NCBI GenBank assembly: GCA_965221185.1
Contig: OZ244866.1
Span: 3,472,001-3,536,000, forward strand
Length of the DNA: 64,000 nt
DNA from: Aldehydirespirator sp965221185
Lineage (GTDB): Bacteria > Actinomycetota > Acidimicrobiia > Acidimicrobiales > Aldehydirespiratoraceae
Reading direction: 5' to 3'
Shown here: positions 44,828-53,102 of the stretch, piece by piece
Position numbering within the stretch: position 1 is the stretch's first letter
Layout of the letters: each line of letters starts with the position of its first letter
The notes under the pieces: generated by a model
Databases searched by the model: none
What the model saw: the letters and a program-made list of their open reading frames with translations, nothing else
Told to the model about the DNA's origin: nothing
Program-made: the position numbers and the translations under genes

Positions 44828-44834
44828 TGGGTCA
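44765..44834. repeat. 31-bp direct repeat (period 39) at kinase N-terminus
   Basis: Two 31-bp copies differing at one base start at 44765 and 44804. In frame they give the repeated peptide TDSPDD plus neighbours in the cytoplasmic tail of the kinase. The second copy also spans the junction with the upstream binding-protein gene. A 39-bp (13-codon) unit suggests replication slippage that kept the frame. Confidence 0.8.
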
Positions 44835-46098
44835 CCCACCGAGCGGTCTCGTGCAGGGTGTCGACAGGGTGGTACTCGCCGTCAGAGCCGATCACCGTCA
44901 AGAAGACCTCGTCGGAGCCCTGATTGTCGCCGTCGCCGTACTGCAGCCTGAATCCGTCTATGTCGAAATCGCCGCGGTCGATCAACTGCTCCAGCAGGCA
45001 GGTTCGGTCGACGTCCGCACCGCACTGCTGTAGCGCGGTGATCACCAACCGTCCAGCCAGGTAGCCCTCAAGGGAGACGAACCCCGGCTCGGCCTCCGGG
45101 TCGTGGTTCGCCAGGGCGCCCAAGTAGGCATCCACGACCGGCAGCGAGTCGTCCTCCGGGAACGGCACTACCTGGGTGACCAGCACCCCTGCTCCGTCGG
45201 GTCCCAGCTCCTGGGCCAGTGCGTTGCTGCCGACGAAGGAGACCGTCATGAAGACGGCGTCCATCTCTGTGCGGCGCGCCCAGGAGATCAGCCTCGCCAC
45301 CGGCTCGTAGGCCCCGATCATGATCACCGCTTCGGGGTCGCCCTGGCGCAGGTCGAGAAGGGCCGTCTTCACCGCGGTGGTATTGCGCGGGTAGATCCCG
45401 ATCGAGGTGGGCTCGCTGTCGCGCCGCTCGAGCGCTTGGACCACGCCCCGGAAACCGGCCCGACCGAAGGAGTCGTTCTGGTAGAGGACGCTTATCCGGC
45501 TGATTCCCAGATCATTGGTGAGCCTGGCGACCATCTCCTCGGTCTCCTGGGCGTAGGAGGCGCGCAGGTTGATGATGTTGTCCCATTCGTTGTCGCGGAG
45601 GAAGGCAGCCCCCGTGAAGGGAGCGATGTAGGGGACCTCGGCGGAGCGCGCGATCGGAGTGGCAGAGCGCGAGGTCGGAGTTCCTACCGCACCGATGAGT
45701 GCGAACACCTGCTGTTGCTCGATGAGATTGCGGGTCATCACGATGGCGTCTTCCGGCTCGTACGCGTCGTCGAGTGATTGCAACTCGAGGACGCGCCCGT
45801 GGACCCCTCCGCCCTCGTTCGCCTCGTCGAACGCAGCCAGGATTCCGAGCCGCATGTTTATGCCGAGTTCCTTGGCGGGACCGCTGAATGCGGCGGACTG
45901 GCCGAACAGGATGCGGTCCTCTGAGATACCGATGAAAGTGTCCTGAGGGTCCTCGAGCGGACCGGCCACTTCCGGGGCGTCGGGATCCTGCCCCTCTCCG
46001 GACGCGTCGCCGGACGCGCAGCCGGCCAGCATCAATGAGGTGGTGAGGGCCACCAGGGTGCTCGCCGTCCAGAGCCGATGCGGCGCGCCCCGGTTCAT
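44824..46098 (-). CDS. LivK-type substrate-binding lipoprotein without permease, coupled to sensor kinase
   Basis: A 424-residue type-1 periplasmic binding protein: signal peptide with lipobox LMLAGC, then ILFGQSAAFSGPAKELGINM and ALIGAVGTPTSRSATPI, the ligand-cleft regions of the LivK family. Start and stop are both ATGA overlaps, with the anti-sigma-type ATPase and the kinase respectively. No ABC permease or ATPase is adjacent, so a sensory receptor role is more likely than transport. Confidence 0.87.
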   Translation of the reverse strand: MNRGAPHRLWTASTLVALTTSLMLAGCASGDASGEGQDPDAPEVAGPLEDPQDTFIGISEDRILFGQSAAFSGPAKELGINMRLGILAAFDEANEGGGVHGRVLELQSLDDAYEPEDAIVMTRNLIEQQQVFALIGAVGTPTSRSATPIARSAEVPYIAPFTGAAFLRDNEWDNIINLRASYAQETEEMVARLTNDLGISRISVLYQNDSFGRAGFRGVVQALERRDSEPTSIGIYPRNTTAVKTALLDLRQGDPEAVIMIGAYEPVARLISWARRTEMDAVFMTVSFVGSNALAQELGPDGAGVLVTQVVPFPEDDSLPVVDAYLGALANHDPEAEPGFVSLEGYLAGRLVITALQQCGADVDRTCLLEQLIDRGDFDIDGFRLQYGDGDNQGSDEVFLTVIGSDGEYHPVDTLHETARWVTQ

Positions 46099-46526
46099 CT
46101 CACCTTGCGGGTGACAATCTTCAGACAGTTCCTTCCCGACTCCCTGCTGTACTCGACGTCGTCCATCAGAGTACGTGTGAAGTGAACACCCAGGCCGCCG
46201 ATGGGCCGGTCCTCGATCGGAGACGTCAAGTCCGGGGCGGGTGCTTCCGTCAGAGGGTCGAAAGGCTGTCCCTCATCGACGATCTCGATGACGACGGTCT
46301 CGTCTCGCGACGTAACCGCTACCTCCACGTCCCCATGTGCATCGCTGTATGCATAGTCCACGACATTCTGTGCCAGTTCGTCGATCACCAGGCTGATCCG
46401 GAAGGTCAGCTCGCCTGGCCAGTTGTCCTGCTCGCCCAACATTTCGATCGCGGCCACGAGGTCAGCCAGTTCCTCATGGCTGGTCCGTCGCACTTCGCCG
46501 CTGGTGTCGGCCTTCAAGAACAGCAC
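46095..46526 (-). CDS. RsbW-like anti-sigma factor/serine kinase (HATPase_c_2)
   Basis: A 143-residue GHKL-fold protein: N-box IDELAQNVVDYAY, G1 box IVDEGQPFDP, and G2 region GGLGVHFTRTLMDDV. It would either phosphorylate the STAS partner or hold a sigma factor. GTG at 46526 is the start. No sigma factor gene is in the operon, so the final target is elsewhere or is not a sigma factor. Confidence 0.86.
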   Translation of the reverse strand: MLFLKADTSGEVRRTSHEELADLVAAIEMLGEQDNWPGELTFRISLVIDELAQNVVDYAYSDAHGDVEVAVTSRDETVVIEIVDEGQPFDPLTEAPAPDLTSPIEDRPIGGLGVHFTRTLMDDVEYSRESGRNCLKIVTRKVR

Positions 46527-46534
46527 GAGGGCAC

Positions 46535-47707
46535 TCAGCTCTCTCGACGTAGGACCAGACAGGTCGTGTCATCGAACTGGGGCACGTCACCGGCGAAATC
46601 GTTCACCAGGTCGATGACCCGCTTGCCGGCGTCTTCGGCGTTCGTCGGTGGGTTCAGCTCGAAGGTCTCGCGCAGTCGACGCAGTCCGAGTTGTTCCTCT
46701 TCGCTGTTTATTGCTTCGGTAACACCGTCGGTGTACAGAATGACAGTATCGCCTGGGGACAGCCGGTAGGAGTCTTGGAGGAAGTCGAATCCGGGCAGCA
46801 CACCAAGGGCCAGTCCGTCGGTCACGGGCAGCTGGGTGGTGGTGCCGTCCGCGTGCACGACGAGCGGAGGATCGTGACCACCGTCCGCGTAGGTCAGCTC
46901 GCCGGTGGCGGGGTCGTACACGGCGTAGATCATGGTGACGAACATGCAGGCGTCGTTATCCTCGTTGAGGACGTCGTTCACCTCGGTAAGCGCCTCTCCG
47001 GGTCCGTCGGCGCGCAGCGCCGCGCCCTTCAGCAGCGTGCGGCTCGACATCATGAACAGTGCTGCCGGCACGCCCTTGCCAGAGACGTCGGCGATGGCCA
47101 GTCCTACTTTGCCGCCGGAAAGGCCGATCACGTCAAAGAAGTCGCCACCGACATTGCGAGCAGGCTGCATGGTGCCGAAGAGTTCGTAGTCGTCGCTGCG
47201 GGCGAACTTGTTCGGGAGAATGGACTGCTGCATCATGCTTGCGACGTTCAGTTCATTCTGCAGCACGACGAGTTTGTCTCGAGCGCTCAGTGCATCCTTC
47301 CATTCACGTATGTGCTGAAGGGTCCGATCGATCGTGAACTTGAGATCGTCGAAGTCGACCGGCTTGGTGACGAAGTCGAAAGCTCCCCGATTCATGGCGA
47401 TTCTGATGTTCTTCATGTCACCATAAGCGGAGATGATCACCGCGCGAATGTCTGGAGCTACATCCGGCATCTTCTCAAGAAGAGTCAGGCCGTCCATTTT
47501 CGGCATGTTGATATCAGAGAGCACCATGTCTATGGACTGGTCCATATCAAGGGCTTCAAGTGCCTCAACGCCATCCCTGGCGAAGACAAACTCGTAGACT
47601 CCAGTCCTTATGAATCGCCGCATCCTTTGCAGCATGAGGGGTTCAAGATCTGGCTCATCGTCAACCACAAGAATCTTGTGCTTATGCCGAGCTTCGGTCA
47701 TTGTCAT
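46535..47707 (-). CDS. Response-regulator receiver fused to PP2C-type (SpoIIE/RsbU) phosphatase
   Basis: A 390-residue protein. Receiver domain at residues 11-125 with phospho-acceptor Asp65 (MVLSDINMPKMDG) and Lys in FVTKPVDF. A short coiled coil follows, then a PP2C/SpoIIE phosphatase domain from about 175, with metal-site motifs GGDFFDVI, IADVSGKGVPAAL and ILYTDGVTE. Phosphorylation by a kinase should set its activity on a phosphorylated STAS protein. It is the natural partner of the kinase encoded downstream in the same operon. Confidence 0.9.
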   Translation of the reverse strand: MTMTEARHKHKILVVDDEPDLEPLMLQRMRRFIRTGVYEFVFARDGVEALEALDMDQSIDMVLSDINMPKMDGLTLLEKMPDVAPDIRAVIISAYGDMKNIRIAMNRGAFDFVTKPVDFDDLKFTIDRTLQHIREWKDALSARDKLVVLQNELNVASMMQQSILPNKFARSDDYELFGTMQPARNVGGDFFDVIGLSGGKVGLAIADVSGKGVPAALFMMSSRTLLKGAALRADGPGEALTEVNDVLNEDNDACMFVTMIYAVYDPATGELTYADGGHDPPLVVHADGTTTQLPVTDGLALGVLPGFDFLQDSYRLSPGDTVILYTDGVTEAINSEEEQLGLRRLRETFELNPPTNAEDAGKRVIDLVNDFAGDVPQFDDTTCLVLRRES

Positions 47708-47739
47708 TAGAGTCCTCTCTCGTGAAATGAAGTGGTCAC

Positions 47740-48078
47740 TTATGCACTGACCGCTGAAAGCGCCTCGGCTTGTGAATTATGAATCGGAATGATTTTGTCG
47801 AATCCGCTGATCTTGAAGACCTCACGAATTGAATCGTTCATTGAACAAAGAACAAACACCATGCCGGACTTCTGTAGATTCTTTGCTGCGAGAAGGATGA
47901 CTCGCATTCCGGCGCTGCTGATATACGAGACATCTTCAAAGTCAAGGACTAGAGCCGCGTCAGATTTTGCGATGACAGCGTCTAGGTCAGAGTGAAACTC
48001 TCGCGAGTTAGAGCTGTCGATGCGACCGTCGGCCTTCGCAATTACGGCACTGTTCGCTCGCTCTGCGTCAATCCCCAT
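47740..48078 (-). CDS. STAS-domain anti-sigma factor antagonist (RsbV-like)
   Basis: A 112-residue STAS protein; the phosphorylatable serine is in YISSAGMRV (Ser54 or Ser55). GGGGAGGG lies nine bases before the ATG. It is the first gene of the signalling operon. In its dephosphorylated form it would bind the RsbW-like ATPase and release that protein's target. Confidence 0.9.
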   Translation of the reverse strand: MGIDAERANSAVIAKADGRIDSSNSREFHSDLDAVIAKSDAALVLDFEDVSYISSAGMRVILLAAKNLQKSGMVFVLCSMNDSIREVFKISGFDKIIPIHNSQAEALSAVSA

Positions 48079-48150
48079 CGTGAGTGCCCTCCCCTAACTG
48101 CAAGATCTCGTGTAATCGGCTTAACTCTACCCTGCGAGACCTACCCACCC

Positions 48151-49362
48151 TCAGGCCCGGGCGCTCGGGCCGTAGGTGAGATGCATGGGGTCGCCGTCGG
48201 CGAACCGACTGGGTCGGATCGGCCGCGTGTCGAGCGGCGGGGCGCTGCCGACCTGTTCGGTGCCGAGGACATGAGAAGCCGCGATCTCGCCCACCGACGG
48301 CGAGAGCTTGAGTCCGTGGCCGGAGAAGCCGACGGCCAGGTACAGGCCGGTCACATCTGCGATCTCGTTGGCCCAGCCCAGAATCGGGTGATAGTCCGGG
48401 GTGACGTCGTAGGCGCCGCTGGTCGTCCACACCGTCCTGGCGACTTCCATGGCCGGCAGGCGCTCGGCCACGGCCCGGCGGATTCGCACGGAGTGGTCTT
48501 TGTGGTCGTCGGGCGGGGCGTCGGCCAGGGGATCGTCCACCTCGGGCATCTTGGGCGGATAGGCCACCGCGAGGACGCGGCGACCCATGTCGGGACGGAT
48601 GACCAGGTTGGAGTTGCCGTCGGTGATGAAGGTGTGCAGCGAGCGACTCCCCGGTTGCTGCTCGACCATGGCCATGTCCAGCCTGCGGCGCTCGATGGGC
48701 ACGTGGACACCCAGCGGGTTGAGCAGATCGCGTGCCCAGGCACCGGTGGCCACCACCACCACCGGGGCCGAGATCTCTCCTCGGTCTGTGATCACGCCCG
48801 TCACCGCGCCGCCGGACACACAGATTTCCTCGACCGCGAGCGGAGCGAGCACTTCGGCGCCGGCTGCAGTCGCGGCGCCGAGCCAGCTCAACACCATCTT
48901 GGTGACGTCGATATAGCCCCCGTCCGGCTCGTAGGCGCCCCCCGCGAGGTTCTCGGCGTTCACTAGCGGCTCGATCGCGGCGATCTCGTCGGGACCCACG
49001 AAGCGGGTGTCGACACCCAGGCGTCTCCCGAGTTCAACGTTGCGCCGCAAGCCGTCGATCTGGTTCTCGGTGACGATCAGCATGTAGCCGAGCCGGACAT
49101 AGCCGGGATCGCCGTAGCCCACCTCCGTCGCCCAGTTGCCGATGCAGTGGAAGCCTCTCAGCGCCATGCGCACCATGAGCTCGTTGGAGTAGTGCTGGCG
49201 GATCTGTCCGAACGTCCGACCCGAGATGCCCCCGACGGGCGGCCGAGCGTCCACCACCGCCACCCGCCGGTCCGAGTGCCGGGCGAGCTGGTAGCCGATG
49301 CTGGCCCCCGACACGCCCGCGCCTATCACGATGACGTCCACTTCGGTCGGCAGCGTCCGCAT
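48151..49362 (-). CDS. DAO-family FAD oxidoreductase (sarcosine/dimethylglycine oxidase beta-like)
   Basis: A 403-residue flavoprotein: VIVIGAGVSGASIGYQLARHS at the N-terminus, GGISGRTFGQIRQHYSNEL (flavin region), VVVATGAWARDLL, and FSGHGLKLSPSVGEIAA at the C-terminal FAD loop. Relatives demethylate N-methyl amino acids. It is a second candidate in this window for oxidising N-methylglutamate or sarcosine. It is not in the same transcript as gmaS/mgs. Confidence 0.83.
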   Translation of the reverse strand: MRTLPTEVDVIVIGAGVSGASIGYQLARHSDRRVAVVDARPPVGGISGRTFGQIRQHYSNELMVRMALRGFHCIGNWATEVGYGDPGYVRLGYMLIVTENQIDGLRRNVELGRRLGVDTRFVGPDEIAAIEPLVNAENLAGGAYEPDGGYIDVTKMVLSWLGAATAAGAEVLAPLAVEEICVSGGAVTGVITDRGEISAPVVVVATGAWARDLLNPLGVHVPIERRRLDMAMVEQQPGSRSLHTFITDGNSNLVIRPDMGRRVLAVAYPPKMPEVDDPLADAPPDDHKDHSVRIRRAVAERLPAMEVARTVWTTSGAYDVTPDYHPILGWANEIADVTGLYLAVGFSGHGLKLSPSVGEIAASHVLGTEQVGSAPPLDTRPIRPSRFADGDPMHLTYGPSARA

Positions 49363-49403
49363 GTCTGCGGATGGTACAGGCGCGCAGGCCGCCGAGCAGG
49401 CTT

Positions 49404-51608
49404 TCAGGGCCCGGGAGTCGCTGGGACTGCTGAGCGGGCCTTCACAGCTCGGCGGTGGGAGCGAAGAACCCGCTCCGTGTAGCCGTTGGGCTCGTCCCGG
49501 GCTGAGAACACGAGTTCGACGGCGGCCTGGAACGGAACGCTGGAGTCATAGTCCGGGGCCATGGGCTCGTAGTCGGGATCGCCCGCATTCTGCTGGTCGA
49601 CGAGGTTGGCCATGCGATGCATCGTCTCGCGCACCTGATCGGCGGAGATGAGTCCGTGGTGCAGCCAGTTGGCGACGTGCTGGCTGGAGATGCGCAGTGT
49701 CGCCAGGTCCTCCATGAGGCCTGTGTCACCGATGTCGGGCACGGTGGAGCACCCCACGCCCTGGCCCACCCAACGGACCAAGTATCCGAGGATGCCTTGG
49801 ACGTTGTTGTCCAGTTCGCGCTGGATCTCGCTCGGGCCGAGTTCCCGGCCCACTGGCAGCACGGGGATATCGATGAGGCTGGAGAGGCGGGCCGGCGTGC
49901 GGTCGGCGAGGTCGCGCTGCCGGTCGGCCACATCCACCAGGAAGTAGTGCATGGCGTGCAGCGTCGCCGCGGTGGGCGATGGCACCCAGGCGGTGCTGGC
50001 TCCCGCGATCGGATGCTGGATCTTGGCCTTGGCCATGGCCGCCATCTCGGCTGGCATGGTCCACATACCCTTGCCGATCTGGGCGCGGCCCCGCAGGCCG
50101 CAGGTCAGGCCGGTGTCGACGTTGGAGTTCTCGTACGCGCCGAGCCAGGCCGCGGTCTTCATCTCGGTCTTGGGGATCACCGGTCCGGCCTCCATGTCGG
50201 TGTGGATCTCGTCGCCGGTGCGGTCCAGGAAGCCGGTGTTGATGAACACGACCCGCTCGCGAGCCCTCCAGATGCACTCCTTGAGGCCGAGCGACGTGCG
50301 GCGCTCTTCGTCCATGATCCCCATCTTGAGGGTGCGCTGAACCAGGCCGAGGGCGTCCTCGACCCGGCTGAACAGCTCACAGGCCAGGGCGACCTCATCG
50401 GGACCGTGCATCTTGGGCTTGACGATGTAGACCGAGCCGGTCGCCGAGTTGCGGATGGACCTGCCGTCCACCCGTCCCATCCCCCGCAGATCATGGAGAG
50501 CGCACAGCGCGGTCACCATGGCGTCGACCATGGTCTCGTAGACCGGCTCGCCGTCGAGCCTTACCATGTCGGTGCTGAGATGGGGCCCCACGTTGCGGAC
50601 CAGCATCAGCGAGCGGCCCGGCAGCGTGATCTGCGAGCCGTCTGGTCCGATGAAGCTGCGATTGCCGTGCAGCGACCGGTTCACGGCTGTGCCGTTGCGC
50701 ACAAACGTGGTCTCCAGCGTGCCCCGCATTAGCCCGAGCCAGTTGCGGTAGACCGACACTTTGTCGTCGGTGTCCACTACCGACACCGAGTCCTCGAAGT
50801 CCATGATGGCGGTGATGGCAGACTCGAGGCGGATGTCGAGGACGCCGGCGTGGTCCCGGCGTCCCACGGGCTGGTCGCCGTCTATGCGCAGCTCGCAGTG
50901 CAGGCCGTTCTTGCGCAGCAGGATCGAGGTGGGCGAGTCCGCGGCGCCGGTGTAGCCGGCGAACTGTTCAGGACGCAGCAGCGCGCTGACGGTGCTGTCC
51001 CCGCTGCGTACCCTGAGCGCGCCGTCCTGCGTCCAGTAGCCGGTAGCCCACCCGTGGCTTGCGGAGTCGAGGGTGAAATGGGTGTCGAGGAACTCACGCC
51101 CCGCGGCGATGACCCTGTCGCCCCTGATCGGGTTGTAGGCATCGCCGCGGCTGCAGCCTTCGGCCTCGCTGATCACGTCGGTCCCGTAGAGAGCGTCGTA
51201 CAGGCTCCCCCAGCGGGCGTTGGCCGCGTTCAGCGCATAGCGGGCGTTGTCGACGGGCACCACCAGCTGCGGTCCGGCCACCTCGGCGATCTCGGGATCG
51301 ACATTGGCCGTCGTAGCGGTGACCGAGCCGTCCATGTAGCGCAGGTATCCGATGTCGCGCAGGAAGTTGGCGTAGGCCTCGGCGTCGTGGCCCTGGCCCT
51401 CGGCGCGGGACGCCCGATGCCAGTCGTCGATCTGGGCCTGCATCTCGTCGCGCCGGGCCAGCAGAGCGGCGTTGCGGGGTCCGAGGTCGGTCAGGATGGA
51501 CTGCAGTGCGCTCCAGAACTCGTCGATGTGCACGCCGGTTCCCGGCAGGGCCTCGACCGCGATGAATTCGTAGAGGGGCGGAGAGATCTCAAGCGAACCT
51601 GCACGCAC
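49404..51608 (-). CDS. glcB: Malate synthase G
   Basis: A 734-residue enzyme, the expected length of isoform G, condensing glyoxylate and acetyl-CoA to malate. Signature parts are IMDFEDSVSVVDTDDKVSVYRNW (Mg ligands), GSVYIVKPKMHGPDEVA and FINTGFLDRTGDEIHTDMEAG. No isocitrate lyase gene is near, so glyoxylate probably comes from other catabolism. Its reaction opposes the combined mtkAB/mcl direction, so differential control is expected. Confidence 0.93.
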   Translation of the reverse strand: MRAGSLEISPPLYEFIAVEALPGTGVHIDEFWSALQSILTDLGPRNAALLARRDEMQAQIDDWHRASRAEGQGHDAEAYANFLRDIGYLRYMDGSVTATTANVDPEIAEVAGPQLVVPVDNARYALNAANARWGSLYDALYGTDVISEAEGCSRGDAYNPIRGDRVIAAGREFLDTHFTLDSASHGWATGYWTQDGALRVRSGDSTVSALLRPEQFAGYTGAADSPTSILLRKNGLHCELRIDGDQPVGRRDHAGVLDIRLESAITAIMDFEDSVSVVDTDDKVSVYRNWLGLMRGTLETTFVRNGTAVNRSLHGNRSFIGPDGSQITLPGRSLMLVRNVGPHLSTDMVRLDGEPVYETMVDAMVTALCALHDLRGMGRVDGRSIRNSATGSVYIVKPKMHGPDEVALACELFSRVEDALGLVQRTLKMGIMDEERRTSLGLKECIWRARERVVFINTGFLDRTGDEIHTDMEAGPVIPKTEMKTAAWLGAYENSNVDTGLTCGLRGRAQIGKGMWTMPAEMAAMAKAKIQHPIAGASTAWVPSPTAATLHAMHYFLVDVADRQRDLADRTPARLSSLIDIPVLPVGRELGPSEIQRELDNNVQGILGYLVRWVGQGVGCSTVPDIGDTGLMEDLATLRISSQHVANWLHHGLISADQVRETMHRMANLVDQQNAGDPDYEPMAPDYDSSVPFQAAVELVFSARDEPNGYTERVLRSHRRAVKARSAVPATPGP

Positions 51609-51645
51609 GCGTCCTAGAGTAAGCGCGCCTACGGGCCGCTACCGC

Positions 51646-51762
51646 CTCGCGGCCAGGCGTTGTGTCTCCCGCTCTTGTTCGCTGCGCTCACGGGCCGCTC
51701 GGGCCACGGCCTCGCTCATCGCCTTGCGACATCCTCATGGCCGCGGCCTATCGCTCGGCCTC
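51646..51762. repeat. Dispersed repeat element, copy C
   Basis: Same orientation as copy B and nearly identical over the 56-bp core; it ends with the shared CGCTCGGCCTC. It lies between the malate synthase start and the stop of the FAD monooxygenase. A one-base length difference from copy A changes the reading frame, which argues against a conserved peptide. Confidence 0.75.
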
Positions 51763-51813
51763 TTGGCCAACCACGCTCCGTCCACTGTTCCAAATCCTCG
51801 TGATCCGCACCCG

Positions 51814-53070
51814 CTATTGGTGGGTACGGCTGGAGAGGGACTCGCGGTGGTAGCCGGCGACGCGCTTGTAGTTGTCGGACAGGGCCGCCATCTCGGTGGC
51901 TGTCATCACGTCTTCGATGCGCTCGAAGGGTCGGTCGCCGCTGCGCTCGTGGACCGCCTTGAGGATCACGTCGGGCGGCGCGGACCGGCTGGCGTGAACT
52001 ACCGCAGCCGTGGCCGCGAGCCGCTGGTCTTCGTAGGCCTGGAGGGCTTCGGGGACCGATTCTGACGACTGCAGGCAGTCGGCTAGGGCCCGGGCGTCGA
52101 GGATGGCCTGGCCGGCGCCGTTGGAGCCGCGCGGATACATGGGGTGGGCGGCATCGCCGAGCAGGGTCACCCGGCCGTGGGTCCACCGGGGCAGCGGGTC
52201 GCGGTCGACCATCGGATACTCGAGGATCTCCTCCGAGCCCCGGATCAACCCGGCCACGTCGAGCCAGTCGAAGGTCCAGTCGGCGAATACGTCGTAGAAG
52301 TCCTCGAGGCGGCCGGTGCGGTTCCAGTCCTGCTCGCTGTAGGAGTCGGTCTGCAGCTCCGCGACCCAGTTGACGAGCTGGCGGCCCCGGCTGTCGACGT
52401 TGTGACGGATCGGGTAGATCACCATCTTGCCGACCGTCAGCCAGCCTGCCCGCAGGTAGGTCGACCCACTCAGGAACGGCTCCCAAACGGTGGTGCCCCG
52501 CCACATGTTCACACCCGAGTAGACGGGCGGGCCCTCGTCGGGAAAGAACTGCCGTCGCACCACCGAACCGATCCCGTCGCAGCCGATCACGGCCGCGCCC
52601 CGCACCGAAGGCCGTGTTCGGCCGGTGCCGGCGTCGTCGAAGTGAGCCACTGCGCCCCGAGCATCGGAGCCGACTCCGGTGCAGCGGTGTCCGGTGAGCA
52701 CCCGCTCGGCGCCGCCGGCAACCCGGTCGACGTAGGCCTGGTACAGGACCTGCTGCAGGTCGCCGCGGTGGATCTGGAACTGGGGCCACTCATAGCCGGC
52801 GTGGCGACCGACGGGCTCGGAGTACACGAACTGGCCGAACCGGTTGAAGAAGCACGACTCCCTGGTGGTCACGGCAACCTCGCTCAAGGCGTCGGTGAGT
52901 CCCACCAGGCCCAGCTCCCTGGTGGCGTGGGGCAGCAGGCTGATCCCCACGCCGATGGGCTTGATCTCGGGAGCGGCCTCGTAGACCCGGGCGTTGATGC
53001 CCCGCTCGTGCAGCATCAGGGCCAGCGTCAGGCCGCCGATGCCGCCTCCGACGATGATCACATCGTCCAT
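51814..53070 (-). CDS. FAD-dependent monooxygenase (salicylate/4-hydroxybenzoate hydroxylase-like)
   Basis: A 418-residue single-component flavoprotein monooxygenase. Motifs in order: MDDVIIVGGGIGGLTLAL (ADP binding), GCDGIGSVVRR (DG motif), and LLGDAAHPMYPRGSNGAGQA (GD motif). The ATG at 53070 immediately precedes the first beta strand; longer frames lack support. It follows tmm by 32 bp and may be co-transcribed with it. The substrate is unknown. Confidence 0.85.
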   Translation of the reverse strand: MDDVIIVGGGIGGLTLALMLHERGINARVYEAAPEIKPIGVGISLLPHATRELGLVGLTDALSEVAVTTRESCFFNRFGQFVYSEPVGRHAGYEWPQFQIHRGDLQQVLYQAYVDRVAGGAERVLTGHRCTGVGSDARGAVAHFDDAGTGRTRPSVRGAAVIGCDGIGSVVRRQFFPDEGPPVYSGVNMWRGTTVWEPFLSGSTYLRAGWLTVGKMVIYPIRHNVDSRGRQLVNWVAELQTDSYSEQDWNRTGRLEDFYDVFADWTFDWLDVAGLIRGSEEILEYPMVDRDPLPRWTHGRVTLLGDAAHPMYPRGSNGAGQAILDARALADCLQSSESVPEALQAYEDQRLAATAAVVHASRSAPPDVILKAVHERSGDRPFERIEDVMTATEMAALSDNYKRVAGYHRESLSSRTHQ

Positions 53071-53102
53071 CGCGGCCCGAGTGCTGCTGGTTGCCGGGTG
53101 GA

